DNA of 9,467 nt from JAIVGV01 sp035295985 (GCA_035295985.1 DATHBT010000018.1:1-9467); one strand, 5' to 3'; counted from the stretch's first letter, positions 1 through 7,514 are shown. Made by a program: numbers and translations. Notes: generated by a model not told the origin, from the letters alone.

Positions 1-1059
1 GACGAACTGATCGCCTGTTGCGACGAGTTCCCTGAGGAGGCCGCGCAGTACCTCTACAACGAAATCTTCGAGAAGTGGCTCGCGCCGCGGGGCGAGGCTC
101 CGCTCGCGTTGCGGGCGAGACACCTGCGCGAGGAGTACAAAGGCCGGGAGCCGGAGGGGCTGGAAATGTTCGTCCGCAGCCTCTGCTCCACCGTCGGCGT
201 CGCGCCCTACCCGCGCTTGCTCTCCGAATCAGAGGGCGTCGATCTGGGGTCGTTGCCCGTGGGGAAAGAGGCGGCGGCGGTTATCAAGTTCGAGAACCGG
301 GGGCGCGGGTACGGCTGGGGCTCGGTCACGCTCGATCCGGAGTTGCCCGGCCTCAAGGTCTCGAAGGGCTTCGACAGCCGCGAGCCATCCGTCTCCCTGC
401 GGCTCGACACGCTGCACGCCAGCCCGGGCGACTACCGGGGCGAGGTCGTGGTCGCCTTGGAGAACGTGCCGGAGCAAGTCCGCGTCCCCCTCAATTACCA
501 AGTGACGCCGCTCCAGGTGCAGACCGAGCCGTCGGGTCTCTACTTCGGGAAGATCCTGCACGGCAAGGGCACGCGCGCCGGCCTGCGCGTTGTGTGCATG
601 CCGCGCGAGGGTCGGCTCCAGGGGCGGGCCAGGGTCGAGCCGGCGGTGGCGGGCGTCAGCGTCGACGGGAAGCTGAGCGGTGCGGCGAGCGAGCTTCAGG
701 TGGAGGTGGACACGCAGGCACTGGAGCCCGGGCGCAGGTACGAGACGTTCGTGAAGCTCAACACGAACGTCGGCGCCTTCGATGTGCCGATCAGCTTCGA
801 CGTCGCGCTGCGCTGGGACATCGTCGCCGGCTGGACGGTCGGCACGTCGCTGGCCGTCGGCGTGATCATGCTCTTAACGAGGCTCGCCCTCGCCAATGGG
901 GACATCAGGCTGAGCAGCTGGTTCTTCTCCTACTCCGACGCCACCACGGGCGTTTTGGTTTCGAGCGGCGTCTTCGCCGCGCTCGTCGTCGGCATCGCCG
1001 CACTCCTCATCTACCTCAAGGTGCTGAAAGGGCGCAGCCTGTTGAAGAAGAAGGCTTGA
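1..1059 (+). CDS. C-terminal part of a membrane-anchored protein with tandem beta-sandwich modules (5' end outside window)
   Basis: The frame is open from base 1 to TGA at 1057, giving 352 visible residues. The start lies left of the window; the internal TTG at 109 is not a convincing start because coding character continues upstream of it. Visible residues 1-65 are helical and acidic (EEAAQYLYNEIFEKWL, then GLEMFVRSLC). Residues about 72-168 and 170-268 look like two beta-sandwich modules, each with a 'D/YxG' plus glycine opening (VDLGSLPVG, LYFGKILHG) and alternating hydrophobic strands. Two membrane helices follow at about 273-297 and 317-340, and the tail is basic (LLKKKA). From memory, similar helical-plus-sandwich segments occur C-terminal to kinase or Hsp70-like domains in Acidobacteriota and Chloroflexota, so a regulatory N-terminal domain may sit outside the window; this is inference. 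The next gene starts 31 bases downstream, so it is probably the upstream member of the operon. Confidence 0.8.
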   Translation, partial: DELIACCDEFPEEAAQYLYNEIFEKWLAPRGEAPLALRARHLREEYKGREPEGLEMFVRSLCSTVGVAPYPRLLSESEGVDLGSLPVGKEAAAVIKFENRGRGYGWGSVTLDPELPGLKVSKGFDSREPSVSLRLDTLHASPGDYRGEVVVALENVPEQVRVPLNYQVTPLQVQTEPSGLYFGKILHGKGTRAGLRVVCMPREGRLQGRARVEPAVAGVSVDGKLSGAASELQVEVDTQALEPGRRYETFVKLNTNVGAFDVPISFDVALRWDIVAGWTVGTSLAVGVIMLLTRLALANGDIRLSSWFFSYSDATTGVLVSSGVFAALVVGIAALLIYLKVLKGRSLLKKKA

Positions 1060-1076
1060 AGCCTTCGTGCCGCGAC

Positions 1077-1081
1077 GAGGG
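1077..1081 (+). promoter_or_regulatory. Ribosome binding site that selects the ATG at 1091
   Basis: GAGGG lies nine bases before ATG 1091. The in-frame GTG at 1067 has no comparable site, which is why the shorter RDD protein is preferred. Confidence 0.5.
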
Positions 1082-1090
1082 TGTCAGTCC

Positions 1091-1657
1091 ATGCACGTGT
1101 CGCAGGATGAGTCGCCAGGCGGAGCGGAGGGGCTTGACGGCCGGCCCGCGAACCTCTTCTGGCGCATTCTACAATCGGTCTGCGATGACCTCGTCATCAC
1201 GTCCTTCGCCCTGACCTTGGCGTGGGCGCTGGGGGTGCTGCCATTGCCGGCGGAACGGCTGGACGTGAGCGGCGGCCCGCGCGCGGTCGCAGAGGCTGTG
1301 TCCCGGGCCGTCACGCCGGCGCGGGCCGGCGCGACGCTCCTGATTTACGCCGCGGGGAAGTTCGTCTACTACGTCGCCTTCGTCGCGTGGGGCGGGCGTA
1401 CCCCGGCCTGCCACCTCCTGCGGCTGCGGATCGTGAGGGCGGACGGCGCGCCTGCCTCCGTGGGTAACGCGGTGAGGCGGGCAGTCGCCGGAGGCGTCAT
1501 CGGCCACACGCCCGTCGTCGGCCAACTGCTGAGGATCGGCGATTACCTGATGGCGCTCTTCAACCGCCGCAAGCAGGCGGTGCGGGACATGGTCGCAGGC
1601 ACGATGCTTGTCCACTCAATCCCGCCGCGGCGGCGCGGCAGGCGGCCGGCGGGATGA
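1091..1657 (+). CDS. RDD family membrane protein
   Basis: The product is 188 residues from ATG 1091. Features that fit the RDD family are Arg25 followed by the acidic pair Asp32-Asp33 at the start of the first hydrophobic segment (about 29-52), a second hydrophobic segment (about 82-100), then GGRTPACHLLRLRIVRADG, and the closing signature NRRKQAVRDMVAGTMLV at about 158-174. The order helix, helix, GxTPG-like motif, NxxxQxxxDxxAGT is typical of RDD proteins, although Ala replaces the usual Gly in 'TPAC'. The family's biochemical role is mostly unknown; some members have been linked to transport. It sits 31 bases after the previous stop and 36 before the next start, so co-transcription is likely. 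The C-terminus is strongly basic (PPRRRGRRPAG) and probably cytoplasmic. The family assignment is fairly secure; the role is not. Confidence 0.82.
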   Translation: MHVSQDESPGGAEGLDGRPANLFWRILQSVCDDLVITSFALTLAWALGVLPLPAERLDVSGGPRAVAEAVSRAVTPARAGATLLIYAAGKFVYYVAFVAWGGRTPACHLLRLRIVRADGAPASVGNAVRRAVAGGVIGHTPVVGQLLRIGDYLMALFNRRKQAVRDMVAGTMLVHSIPPRRRGRRPAG

Positions 1658-1678
1658 CGCGCGGCCCCGTCGAGGAGG

Positions 1679-1685
1679 AAGGAGG
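1679..1685 (+). promoter_or_regulatory. Near-perfect Shine-Dalgarno site for the gene at 1694
   Basis: AAGGAGG ends eight bases before ATG 1694, inside a longer purine run (1672-1688). It is the best ribosome binding site in the operon and suggests the small membrane protein is made in good amount. Confidence 0.7.
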
Positions 1686-1693
1686 AAACCCGT

Positions 1694-2173
1694 ATGGACG
1701 AGGGGTGTGCAGTGCTGATCGGGATACTCGTAGGCTTGGCCTTGGTCATCGCGGCCATTTACTTCGTCGCGCTCGCTATTGCGTTCACGCTGGCCTACCT
1801 CGGCCTGACGATCATCATCCCGATTGACTTCCTCTCCAGCGCGTTTGCCTGGCTCGGCGTCAGCGACCCGGCGCTCGGCTGGATGCTCCTGGGCTGTCTG
1901 GGCGGGGCGACGGTCGGGCTGGCTAAAGGGCTGAAGCGCGCCGAACGGCGCTCGGACGGCCTGAAGATTTACGGGGGTGCCACCCTCGTCGGCATCCTGC
2001 TCCTCGTCGGCGCTTACTTCGCGAACGCCGAGCGCGATGGGACGCCATACTCGCCGACAACTACCAACACCAACCTGACGCCGTCGCAGAATACTACGCC
2101 GATGGCGACACCGACGCCGACGCCGCGGCTGCGACGGGTAAACCGCGCGCCAACGCGCCGGGGCGTTGAGTGA
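1694..2173 (+). CDS. Small membrane protein with Thr/Pro-rich tail; stand-alone paralogue of the next gene's N-terminus
   Basis: The product is 159 residues. Hydrophobic segments lie at about 7-48 (long, probably two helices), 55-75 and 94-111. Between the last two is a basic stretch, GLAKGLKRAERRSDGLKIYG. After about residue 113 the chain becomes Thr/Asn/Pro-rich (TTTNTNLTPSQNTTPMATPT) and ends with a basic tail. The core from about residue 27 to 105 aligns by eye with residues 31-108 of the next protein: SDPALGWMLLG versus SNPAIGWMLVG, and RAERRSD versus KAKRRSD. I read this as tandem duplication of a membrane module. No known family is recognised. The stop codon overlaps or abuts the next start (GTG 2170 or ATG 2176), which suggests translational coupling and joint assembly of the two products in the inner membrane. 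Confidence 0.78.
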   Translation: MDEGCAVLIGILVGLALVIAAIYFVALAIAFTLAYLGLTIIIPIDFLSSAFAWLGVSDPALGWMLLGCLGGATVGLAKGLKRAERRSDGLKIYGGATLVGILLLVGAYFANAERDGTPYSPTTTNTNLTPSQNTTPMATPTPTPRLRRVNRAPTRRGVE

Positions 2174-2175
2174 CG

Positions 2176-3357
2176 ATGGCAAAGAAGCGCGAGTTAGACG
2201 CTACGGTCGTGCTGCTGTTGGTGGCAGCGGCGGTCGTCGCCGCCGCGATAGCGCTGGTTGCCTTCGCGCTCGCCTACTTGGGTGTCTTTCTCATCATCGC
2301 GCTCGACTTCTTCGCCTTCGCCTTTAACCTCGTGGGCGTCTCCAACCCGGCCATCGGCTGGATGCTCGTGGGTGGAGGCTTCGGCGGCCTTTTCGGACTG
2401 GCCGCAGGACTCAGGAAGGCCAAGCGTAGATCGGACTTGCTGCTGGTCTACGGCGCGGCGGCGGCGCTCGCCTTGGCTCTGCCGCTCGTCTCTTACGCGA
2501 GCTACGCGCGCGCGGGCGTGAGCGGCCGTCCGGGATCGCTCGCGTCAGGCGGGGGCGCGACCCCGACGCCGGGCGTCGCCATAAACGTGAGGGCGAGCCC
2601 TACTCCGGCGAGCCACACGCCCACCCCCGCCGCGACCCCCGCCGTGACCACACTGGCGGCCGACGACGACATGCTCTACGTCGCGGGCGGGCCTTTCACG
2701 ATGGGCGACAACGACAGCCCAAACGAGTTGGAGCGGCCCGAGCGCACGATCTTCGTCGAGCCTTTCTACATCGATAAGTACGAAGTGACGTGCGGGAAGT
2801 ACGAGGCGTTCGTTGCGGCGACGGGCCACCGCGCGCCGCCCGGATGGATCGAGGGGAGATGCCCGGCGGGATCGAAGTCGCTCCCGGTCGCCGGCGTGGA
2901 TTGGTACGACGCGTCGGAGTATGCGCGCTGGGCGGGCAAGCGCCTGCCGACCGAGGCGGAGTGGGAGTTCGCCGCGCGCGGCGCTGACCGGAGGCGCTAC
3001 CCGTGGGGCGACGCTTGGAAGGACGGGGCGGCCAACGCCGACACTACCTCGGCCGGCCGCCCGGTCGCCGTCGGCTCTTACCACGAGGGGGCGGCGCCCT
3101 CCCGAGCGCTCGACATGGTCGGCAACGTCTGGGAGTGGACGGCCGACGACCTGACCTCCTATTCCAATGCGCAGCTCCCCGAGCGCCTCTCGAACGGCTC
3201 GGCCCTCGTGCGCGGCAAGGTCATCCGCGGCGGGAGTTGGCAGAGCCGTCGGGACACCTCGGCGACGACCACATTCCGCGTAGGCTACCCGCCGCGCGGT
3301 GCTAACATCAGGTACGACGCCACCGGCTTCCGCTGCGCCAAAAGCGCTTCGAAGTAA
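2176..3357 (+). CDS. Membrane-anchored SUMF1/FGE-like domain protein, probably non-catalytic
   Basis: The product is 393 residues from ATG 2176. GTG 2170, which overlaps the previous stop as GTGA, would add two residues and is a real alternative. Residues about 8-110 form the same membrane module as the preceding gene. Residues about 118-163 are a Ser/Thr/Pro linker (TPTPGV, SPTPASHTPTPAATP). Residues 166 to the end are a SUMF1-type fold: MLYVAGGPFTMGD, DKYEVTCGKYEAFV, PVAGVDWYDASEYARWAGKR, LPTEAEWEFAARG, YPWGD, DMVGNVWEWTADD, VIRGGSWQSRR and ATGFRCAKS. True formylglycine-generating enzymes carry two cysteines just after the GGS motif; here that stretch (GGSWQSRRDTSATTTFRVGY) has none, so cysteine-to-formylglycine conversion is unlikely. 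The domain is therefore probably extracytoplasmic binding or structural, as in other non-catalytic family members. The fold is certain; the role is inferred. Confidence 0.9.
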   Translation: MAKKRELDATVVLLLVAAAVVAAAIALVAFALAYLGVFLIIALDFFAFAFNLVGVSNPAIGWMLVGGGFGGLFGLAAGLRKAKRRSDLLLVYGAAAALALALPLVSYASYARAGVSGRPGSLASGGGATPTPGVAINVRASPTPASHTPTPAATPAVTTLAADDDMLYVAGGPFTMGDNDSPNELERPERTIFVEPFYIDKYEVTCGKYEAFVAATGHRAPPGWIEGRCPAGSKSLPVAGVDWYDASEYARWAGKRLPTEAEWEFAARGADRRRYPWGDAWKDGAANADTTSAGRPVAVGSYHEGAAPSRALDMVGNVWEWTADDLTSYSNAQLPERLSNGSALVRGKVIRGGSWQSRRDTSATTTFRVGYPPRGANIRYDATGFRCAKSASK

Positions 3358-3378
3358 GGAAGGCGGCCGGGACAGCTT

Positions 3379-3402
3379 GCCGCACACTCTCTCGCGTGTG
3401 GC
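3379..3402 (+). other. Imperfect hairpin in the gap between the SUMF1-like gene and the 856-residue gene
   Basis: The arms GCCGCACAC and GCGTGTGGC pair with one wobble and one mismatch around a six-base loop. No T-run follows, so it does not look like an intrinsic terminator. It could be an mRNA-processing or stability element; the significance is uncertain. Confidence 0.3.
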
Positions 3403-3420
3403 CGTGACCTTACCAGACGG

Positions 3421-3443
3421 CTGAGCCACCGGCTCGGAAGGAG
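3421..3443 (+). promoter_or_regulatory. Hairpin directly abutting the ribosome binding site of the 856-residue gene
   Basis: CTGAGCC (3421-3427) pairs with GGCTCGG (3431-3437), with one T-G pair and a three-base loop. AAGGAG (3438-3443) follows with no gap and sits nine bases before ATG 3453. A hairpin flush against the Shine-Dalgarno site could tune translation of the next gene relative to the upstream genes. Hairpin and spacing are seen; the regulatory effect is inferred. Confidence 0.4.
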
Positions 3444-3452
3444 TAACCCACC

Positions 3453-6023
3453 ATGACTACCGACACGAACTTGAGATTCAGGCTGCTGGCTGCGCTCGCC
3501 GCCGCCCTCTGTGTCTTGGCAGCGGGGGCGCGGACGACGCTCGCGCAGGGGAAGCAGGCTATCGTCGTCCTGCGGACGGCGTCGGGCGGCGGCACGGGCT
3601 GCGACGGCACCGCCGAGCTGAACTACCTTGTCGTCAACGACGTGAAGATCAACGGGAAAGACGAGGTTCGGCTCCTCAACGGCTTCAGCGGCCCGGGCGC
3701 GTCGGCCGCGGTCACGCGCGCGACTTACGAGGACTCAGGGAAGGGCAAGATACGCGACCTGATCGCGCTCAAGTGGGGGCCGGGCGGCATCTTCTACGCC
3801 GTGTCGGTGAGCGGGCAAGCTCCCGTCGTCGTCGTGCCCGAAAACATGAAGCCGCAGAAGAACGTAGACACTCCGCTCACGACCTTCTACGGCACGGCGT
3901 TGACCGGCGAGGCGCGGGAGGGGAAGCAGAAGCGTGTAATCAACCTCCAGCTGAGCGATGTCTGGAAGGTCTACCCCGTCCCGGAAGGGTCGGCTCCGGC
4001 GGACGCGCTCTTCAAGCACGCCGCCGAGGAGAAGAACGTGCCGCTCTGGGAAGCGTTCCTCCAGAAGACCAGTAATCACCGGATGGCCGACGCCAACGCC
4101 CTCATGCGCGACGCCCTCATCAACTGCGCGCGCGCCGAACTGGGCAAGTTTACCGAAGGCGACTACGGGGCGTTAGAGCGCGCGCGCGCTAAGAACAGCC
4201 GAGCGCAGTCGGTGCGCGAAGACGAGACGACACGCCAGCTCACCGCCGACGTTGAGAAGGCACGCGGGCAGGTCGAGGGGATCCGCCTCCAGGTGGAGCA
4301 GTTGATCGGCGCAAGCAAATGGGACGAGGCGATCGACGCCGCCGAGCCGATCAAGAAGTACCTGCCGACGTGGCCGAAGCTGAGCGACATCTATGGCAAG
4401 GCTCTCAGTCTCAGCCACAACCAGCACCTCTTCGCCGGCCAGAAGGCGTTCGAGTCGAAACAGTTCGAAGTCTCGCGCGACGACTGCGCCATCGCGTGGC
4501 GGCGCTTGCCCAACTCGAACGAGGCGCACCAATGCGTTTGCAAGGCGCGCTCCTCCATCGCACTGCGTGACTCGACGGCCGCGCGGCAGCGCCGACAGCC
4601 CAAGTCGGCCAAAGAGATTCTGGAGGCGCAGCTCTCCGACCCGGACTGTAGCCGCGACGCCCCGCTCACCGCCGCGCTGCGCGAGGCTAACTGCGAGTAC
4701 GCGCAGCAACTGCAGGCGGAGGCCCGTCAGCTGATCGCGGCGGGCAGTGCCGCGGCCTCCGTGCCGTCGCCGAGGGCGGGGGCAGGTGCGGCGGCGGGCC
4801 GCCAGAGCAGGCGGGGGGCCGCCGCGTCGCCAGCGACCGCGGCCTCCACCGCGCCGGCCAGCGTTAACGTTAAGGCCATCACGGCACAGAACAAGCGCGA
4901 CTTCCGTGCGGCGCGGGAGAGACTGTTGCGCGCGTCGGAGCTCTGCCCCGAGGATCAGATCCGCGCCATGCTCGACGCGGCCAACCGCCGCCTCTCCGAG
5001 TACTGCGTGGAGGAGGCGCGCAAGGCGGCGCAGCGTGGAGACTTCGGCACGGCCTACGTCTACCTCCAGACGGCGCAGGAGTACACGCCGAACAACAGCG
5101 AGGTGACGGGTTTGCTTGTGCGCGCCCGCGAGCAGAGCGAGTTGCGCACGCAGGTCAGCGTCGGCGTCGTCTTCGGCAACAGATCGCACGACCGCGACGC
5201 CGACCGCGCGCTTAACGAAATCGTCTCGGAGATGGAGTCGGTGGTGGCGAGCGCGGGGCTGGCGCGCGCCGTCGTCCTCGACCGCTCGCAGGCGACTAAT
5301 GCCCTGCGCGGCATCCAATCGGGCGCGGGCTCGGCGACACCGACCGTCATCTTCTTCGGCGAACTCCTCAGCGGCAGCGTCAATCGTCGCGACGATCCAC
5401 GCAACGTCGAAGCCTCCTACCAAGAGGAGAACCCGGCGTGGAAGGAGGCCGACCGTTACCACGACGCGCGCAACGCCGAGCTGAAGCGCTGCCGCAAGCA
5501 GCCCGGCGTCGATTGCAGCGCGCTCGACGCCGAGGTGGCGCGCCTGCGGGCGAACCGCGACCGCCACGAGCGTTACCTCACGCGCCACTACACGTACCGC
5601 GAGAATCACATCCGTTACACGGGCGAGCTGAAGATGTCCTTCCGCGCCACCGACAGCATCTCGCGCAGCACGCGCGCGGCCGACACGCTTAGTTCCGCTG
5701 TAGACCGCGGATGCGTGGAGCGCAGCGGCGTCCGCCACGGTCAGGACGTGGCGTGTAACCTCGGCGGCGAGACGGACTTCATGGCGCAGATGATCAACGA
5801 GGTCAAGCGCGAAGCGTACGCCAAAGTCGCGGCGCAGCTGCGCGACCTGCCGCTCACCTACTACGCGCGCGCGCGCAGCGCCACGAACCGCCAGCAGGCC
5901 GTCGAAGACTACCTGCGCTTCCTCTTTCTGACGGCTAACAAGAGCACGGGTGAGGCGCAGGAGGCGCGCAGTTTCCTCCTCAACTACGACCCTGAACTGA
6001 AGACCGACGGCGTGATGCGCTGA
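3453..6023 (+). CDS. Secreted helical-repeat protein with a possible CsgG/LpoB-like C-terminal domain
   Basis: The product is 856 residues from ATG 3453. A signal peptide is clear: Arg8/Arg10, hydrophobic core 11-25, likely cleavage after TTLA31. There is no lipobox, since Leu rather than Gly/Ala/Ser precedes Cys20. Residues 35-175 are beta-rich (AIVVLRTASG, AVSVSGQAPVVVVPE) and not recognised. Residues 180-430 and 472-565 are helical with TPR-like pairs (GASKWDEAIDAAEPIKKYLP, KRDFRAARERLLRASELCPE, GDFGTAYVYLQTAQEYTPNN), separated by an Ala/Ser/Pro linker at 431-470. From 566, QVSVGVVFGNRS, then a helix, VVLDRSQ and TVIFFGELLSG resemble the fold order of CsgG/LpoB-type lipoproteins, which act at the outer membrane; this is a by-eye inference. 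Ten or more cysteines are scattered through the mature chain. It likely acts in the periplasm with the PEGA protein encoded 39 bases downstream. Confidence 0.85.
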   Translation: MTTDTNLRFRLLAALAAALCVLAAGARTTLAQGKQAIVVLRTASGGGTGCDGTAELNYLVVNDVKINGKDEVRLLNGFSGPGASAAVTRATYEDSGKGKIRDLIALKWGPGGIFYAVSVSGQAPVVVVPENMKPQKNVDTPLTTFYGTALTGEAREGKQKRVINLQLSDVWKVYPVPEGSAPADALFKHAAEEKNVPLWEAFLQKTSNHRMADANALMRDALINCARAELGKFTEGDYGALERARAKNSRAQSVREDETTRQLTADVEKARGQVEGIRLQVEQLIGASKWDEAIDAAEPIKKYLPTWPKLSDIYGKALSLSHNQHLFAGQKAFESKQFEVSRDDCAIAWRRLPNSNEAHQCVCKARSSIALRDSTAARQRRQPKSAKEILEAQLSDPDCSRDAPLTAALREANCEYAQQLQAEARQLIAAGSAAASVPSPRAGAGAAAGRQSRRGAAASPATAASTAPASVNVKAITAQNKRDFRAARERLLRASELCPEDQIRAMLDAANRRLSEYCVEEARKAAQRGDFGTAYVYLQTAQEYTPNNSEVTGLLVRAREQSELRTQVSVGVVFGNRSHDRDADRALNEIVSEMESVVASAGLARAVVLDRSQATNALRGIQSGAGSATPTVIFFGELLSGSVNRRDDPRNVEASYQEENPAWKEADRYHDARNAELKRCRKQPGVDCSALDAEVARLRANRDRHERYLTRHYTYRENHIRYTGELKMSFRATDSISRSTRAADTLSSAVDRGCVERSGVRHGQDVACNLGGETDFMAQMINEVKREAYAKVAAQLRDLPLTYYARARSATNRQQAVEDYLRFLFLTANKSTGEAQEARSFLLNYDPELKTDGVMR

Positions 6024-6049
6024 AGGCGCGCCGCGCGGGCGGCGTGCGG

Positions 6050-6057
6050 AAGGAAGG
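6050..6057 (+). promoter_or_regulatory. Ribosome binding site deciding the GTG start at 6063
   Basis: AAGGAAGG lies five bases before GTG 6063. Using GTG 6057 instead would overlap this site and leave only about three bases to the upstream GGAAGG, so 6063 is the better start. Confidence 0.5.
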
Positions 6058-6062
6058 TGAGC

Positions 6063-7514
6063 GTGGGGAAAGTAAGGCCGGCCCTGGCGAGGCCCAGTCG
6101 CACACTTCGCGGTGGAGGCGCGCGGCTCGCGGCTCGCGCCTTCGCCTGCGTGACCTCCGCATCGCTCCTGCTCGCCGCGGCCTCCGCGAGCCTTCCGGCG
6201 TTCGGGCAGGGGCCGGACGGGGAGGTGCGGACGAGCGGTAGGGCGGGCACAGTAAAAGGCAAAGGGAAAAGTGTCGGGCGGCGGGAAGTCGTCGAGAGGC
6301 TCCCGCCGTGCAAAGCCGGGCTCCTCGTCGTCAACTGTGGGATGCCCGGCTGCGAGGTCGTGGTTGACGGCAAGCGCCACGGCCCGACGGGCGCGAGCGG
6401 CACGTTGAACGTCGAGGCGACGGGCGGCAAGCACTCGGTGTCCGCCAGCAGGCCCCCGGACTTTACCCCCGCCTCGACCGAAGTCAAGCTGGAATGCGGG
6501 ATGACAAAGGAGGTGCCGCTGACGCTCGTCAGGCGCGGCGTCTCGCTCGCGATCCGAACGGAGCCGCCGGAGTGCGACATTTTCTTGGACGAGGCCGGGG
6601 GGGGCCTCAAGCCGCAGGGCCGCAGCGACGCCAAAGGGCTCGCGCGTTACCAGACTACCTCCGGCTCCGTCCTTATAGAGGCGCGCAAGCCCGGATACCT
6701 GAGCGTCAACCGGCTTGTCAGCGTCACGCCGGAGGCGGCCGGCCGCGAGATCGTCCTCAAGCTCGAACCGCTGCCGGCCTCGCTCAGCGTCGCGACCGAG
6801 GTCGAAGGCGCATCAGTAAGCGTGGACGGGCAGGGGGCGCAACACCCCGCGCGCGAGACACTACAGTTGAGCCCCGGCAGGCACCGCGTCTCGGTCGAAG
6901 CACTCGGCTACGCGCCGGCCGTCTTCGAAGCGGAACTGCGCTCCGGTGCGACGCATAAAGAAACGGTCAAACTCCAGCGCCTTCCCGTCGCGTCACTGGC
7001 GGCGGCGGCGGAAGAGAAGTACCGCAGCCGGGCGTACGGCGATGTCCTCACGCTCTGTCGTTACATTTTCGAGGCTTCCGCCGATGACGCATTCGCGCAC
7101 CGGCTCGCCGGCATGGTTCACCTGATGCGGCAGAACTACGGGGAGGCCGGGCAGCACTTGGCGCGTGCCCTGTCGGGCGGCGCGGCGGTATCTCTTCCTG
7201 TGCGCCGCCACCCGCAGGAGGCTTTTGACGTCAACAAGGGGCACGACACCTGTGGCGCGACCCTTACCTTACGCAAGGGCACTGTCGAATTTCGCGGCGC
7301 TCAGTTCGCCGCGGAGGACTTCAGCGTCTCCTCTGACAACGTGAAGGTCGTTGGCCTCCAGTTAAAACAGGGTCGTGCGGCGTACCTCAGCCTTAAAGTA
7401 AGCTACGCTCCCGGCAAAACGCGTAACTACAATCTCTACAGCTCCGACAAAGAACTGTCAGCGGCCGGAACACCCTTCCTCAATATGATCCAGCGCCTGC
7501 TCCAGCAACGCTAG
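6063..7514 (+). CDS. Secreted triple-PEGA protein with TPR-like segment and beta-rich C-terminal cap
   Basis: The product is 483 residues from GTG 6063 (485 from GTG 6057). A long basic N-region (about 25 residues) leads into a hydrophobic core (AFACVTSASLLLAAASASLP) and a likely cleavage near AFGQG. Three PEGA-type repeats follow (numbering from 6057): about 87-158 (CEVVVDGKRHGP ... GGKHSVSASRP), 161-237 (CDIFLDEAGG ... VLIEARKPGYLS) and 240-307 (ASVSVDGQGAQ ... PGRHRVSVEALGY). The pattern 'xVxVDGxxxG ... GxHxVxVxxxGY' is the family hallmark; PEGA domains are beta-sandwiches common in surface proteins. Residues 312-376 look like one to two TPR pairs. The last 100 residues (CGATLTLRKGTVEFRGAQ ... 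SLKVSYAPGKTRNYNLY) form an all-beta cap resembling a PH-like barrel; that is tentative. This is the last gene of the operon. Confidence 0.88.
   Translation: MGKVRPALARPSRTLRGGGARLAARAFACVTSASLLLAAASASLPAFGQGPDGEVRTSGRAGTVKGKGKSVGRREVVERLPPCKAGLLVVNCGMPGCEVVVDGKRHGPTGASGTLNVEATGGKHSVSASRPPDFTPASTEVKLECGMTKEVPLTLVRRGVSLAIRTEPPECDIFLDEAGGGLKPQGRSDAKGLARYQTTSGSVLIEARKPGYLSVNRLVSVTPEAAGREIVLKLEPLPASLSVATEVEGASVSVDGQGAQHPARETLQLSPGRHRVSVEALGYAPAVFEAELRSGATHKETVKLQRLPVASLAAAAEEKYRSRAYGDVLTLCRYIFEASADDAFAHRLAGMVHLMRQNYGEAGQHLARALSGGAAVSLPVRRHPQEAFDVNKGHDTCGATLTLRKGTVEFRGAQFAAEDFSVSSDNVKVVGLQLKQGRAAYLSLKVSYAPGKTRNYNLYSSDKELSAAGTPFLNMIQRLLQQR

Noticed and set aside
75..1214. Plus-strand open frame of 379 codons
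   Set aside because: It overlaps the membrane-anchored sandwich gene and the RDD gene in another frame. It is Arg/Gly/Ala-rich with no recognisable features.
2545..3429. Minus-strand open frame of 294 codons
   Set aside because: It is antisense to the clearly recognised SUMF1-like domain, with shadow-type composition.
3510..3515. Lipoprotein signal (lipobox) around Cys20 of the 856-residue protein
   Set aside because: The residue before Cys is Leu; a lipobox needs Gly, Ala or Ser there. A normal cleavage site after TTLA fits better.
4173..6434. Minus-strand open frame of 753 codons
   Set aside because: It is antisense to the 856-residue gene and is an Arg/Ala/Val-rich low-complexity shadow, typical of GC-rich coding DNA. 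It has no domain signal, and the plus-strand gene has a signal peptide and ribosome site.
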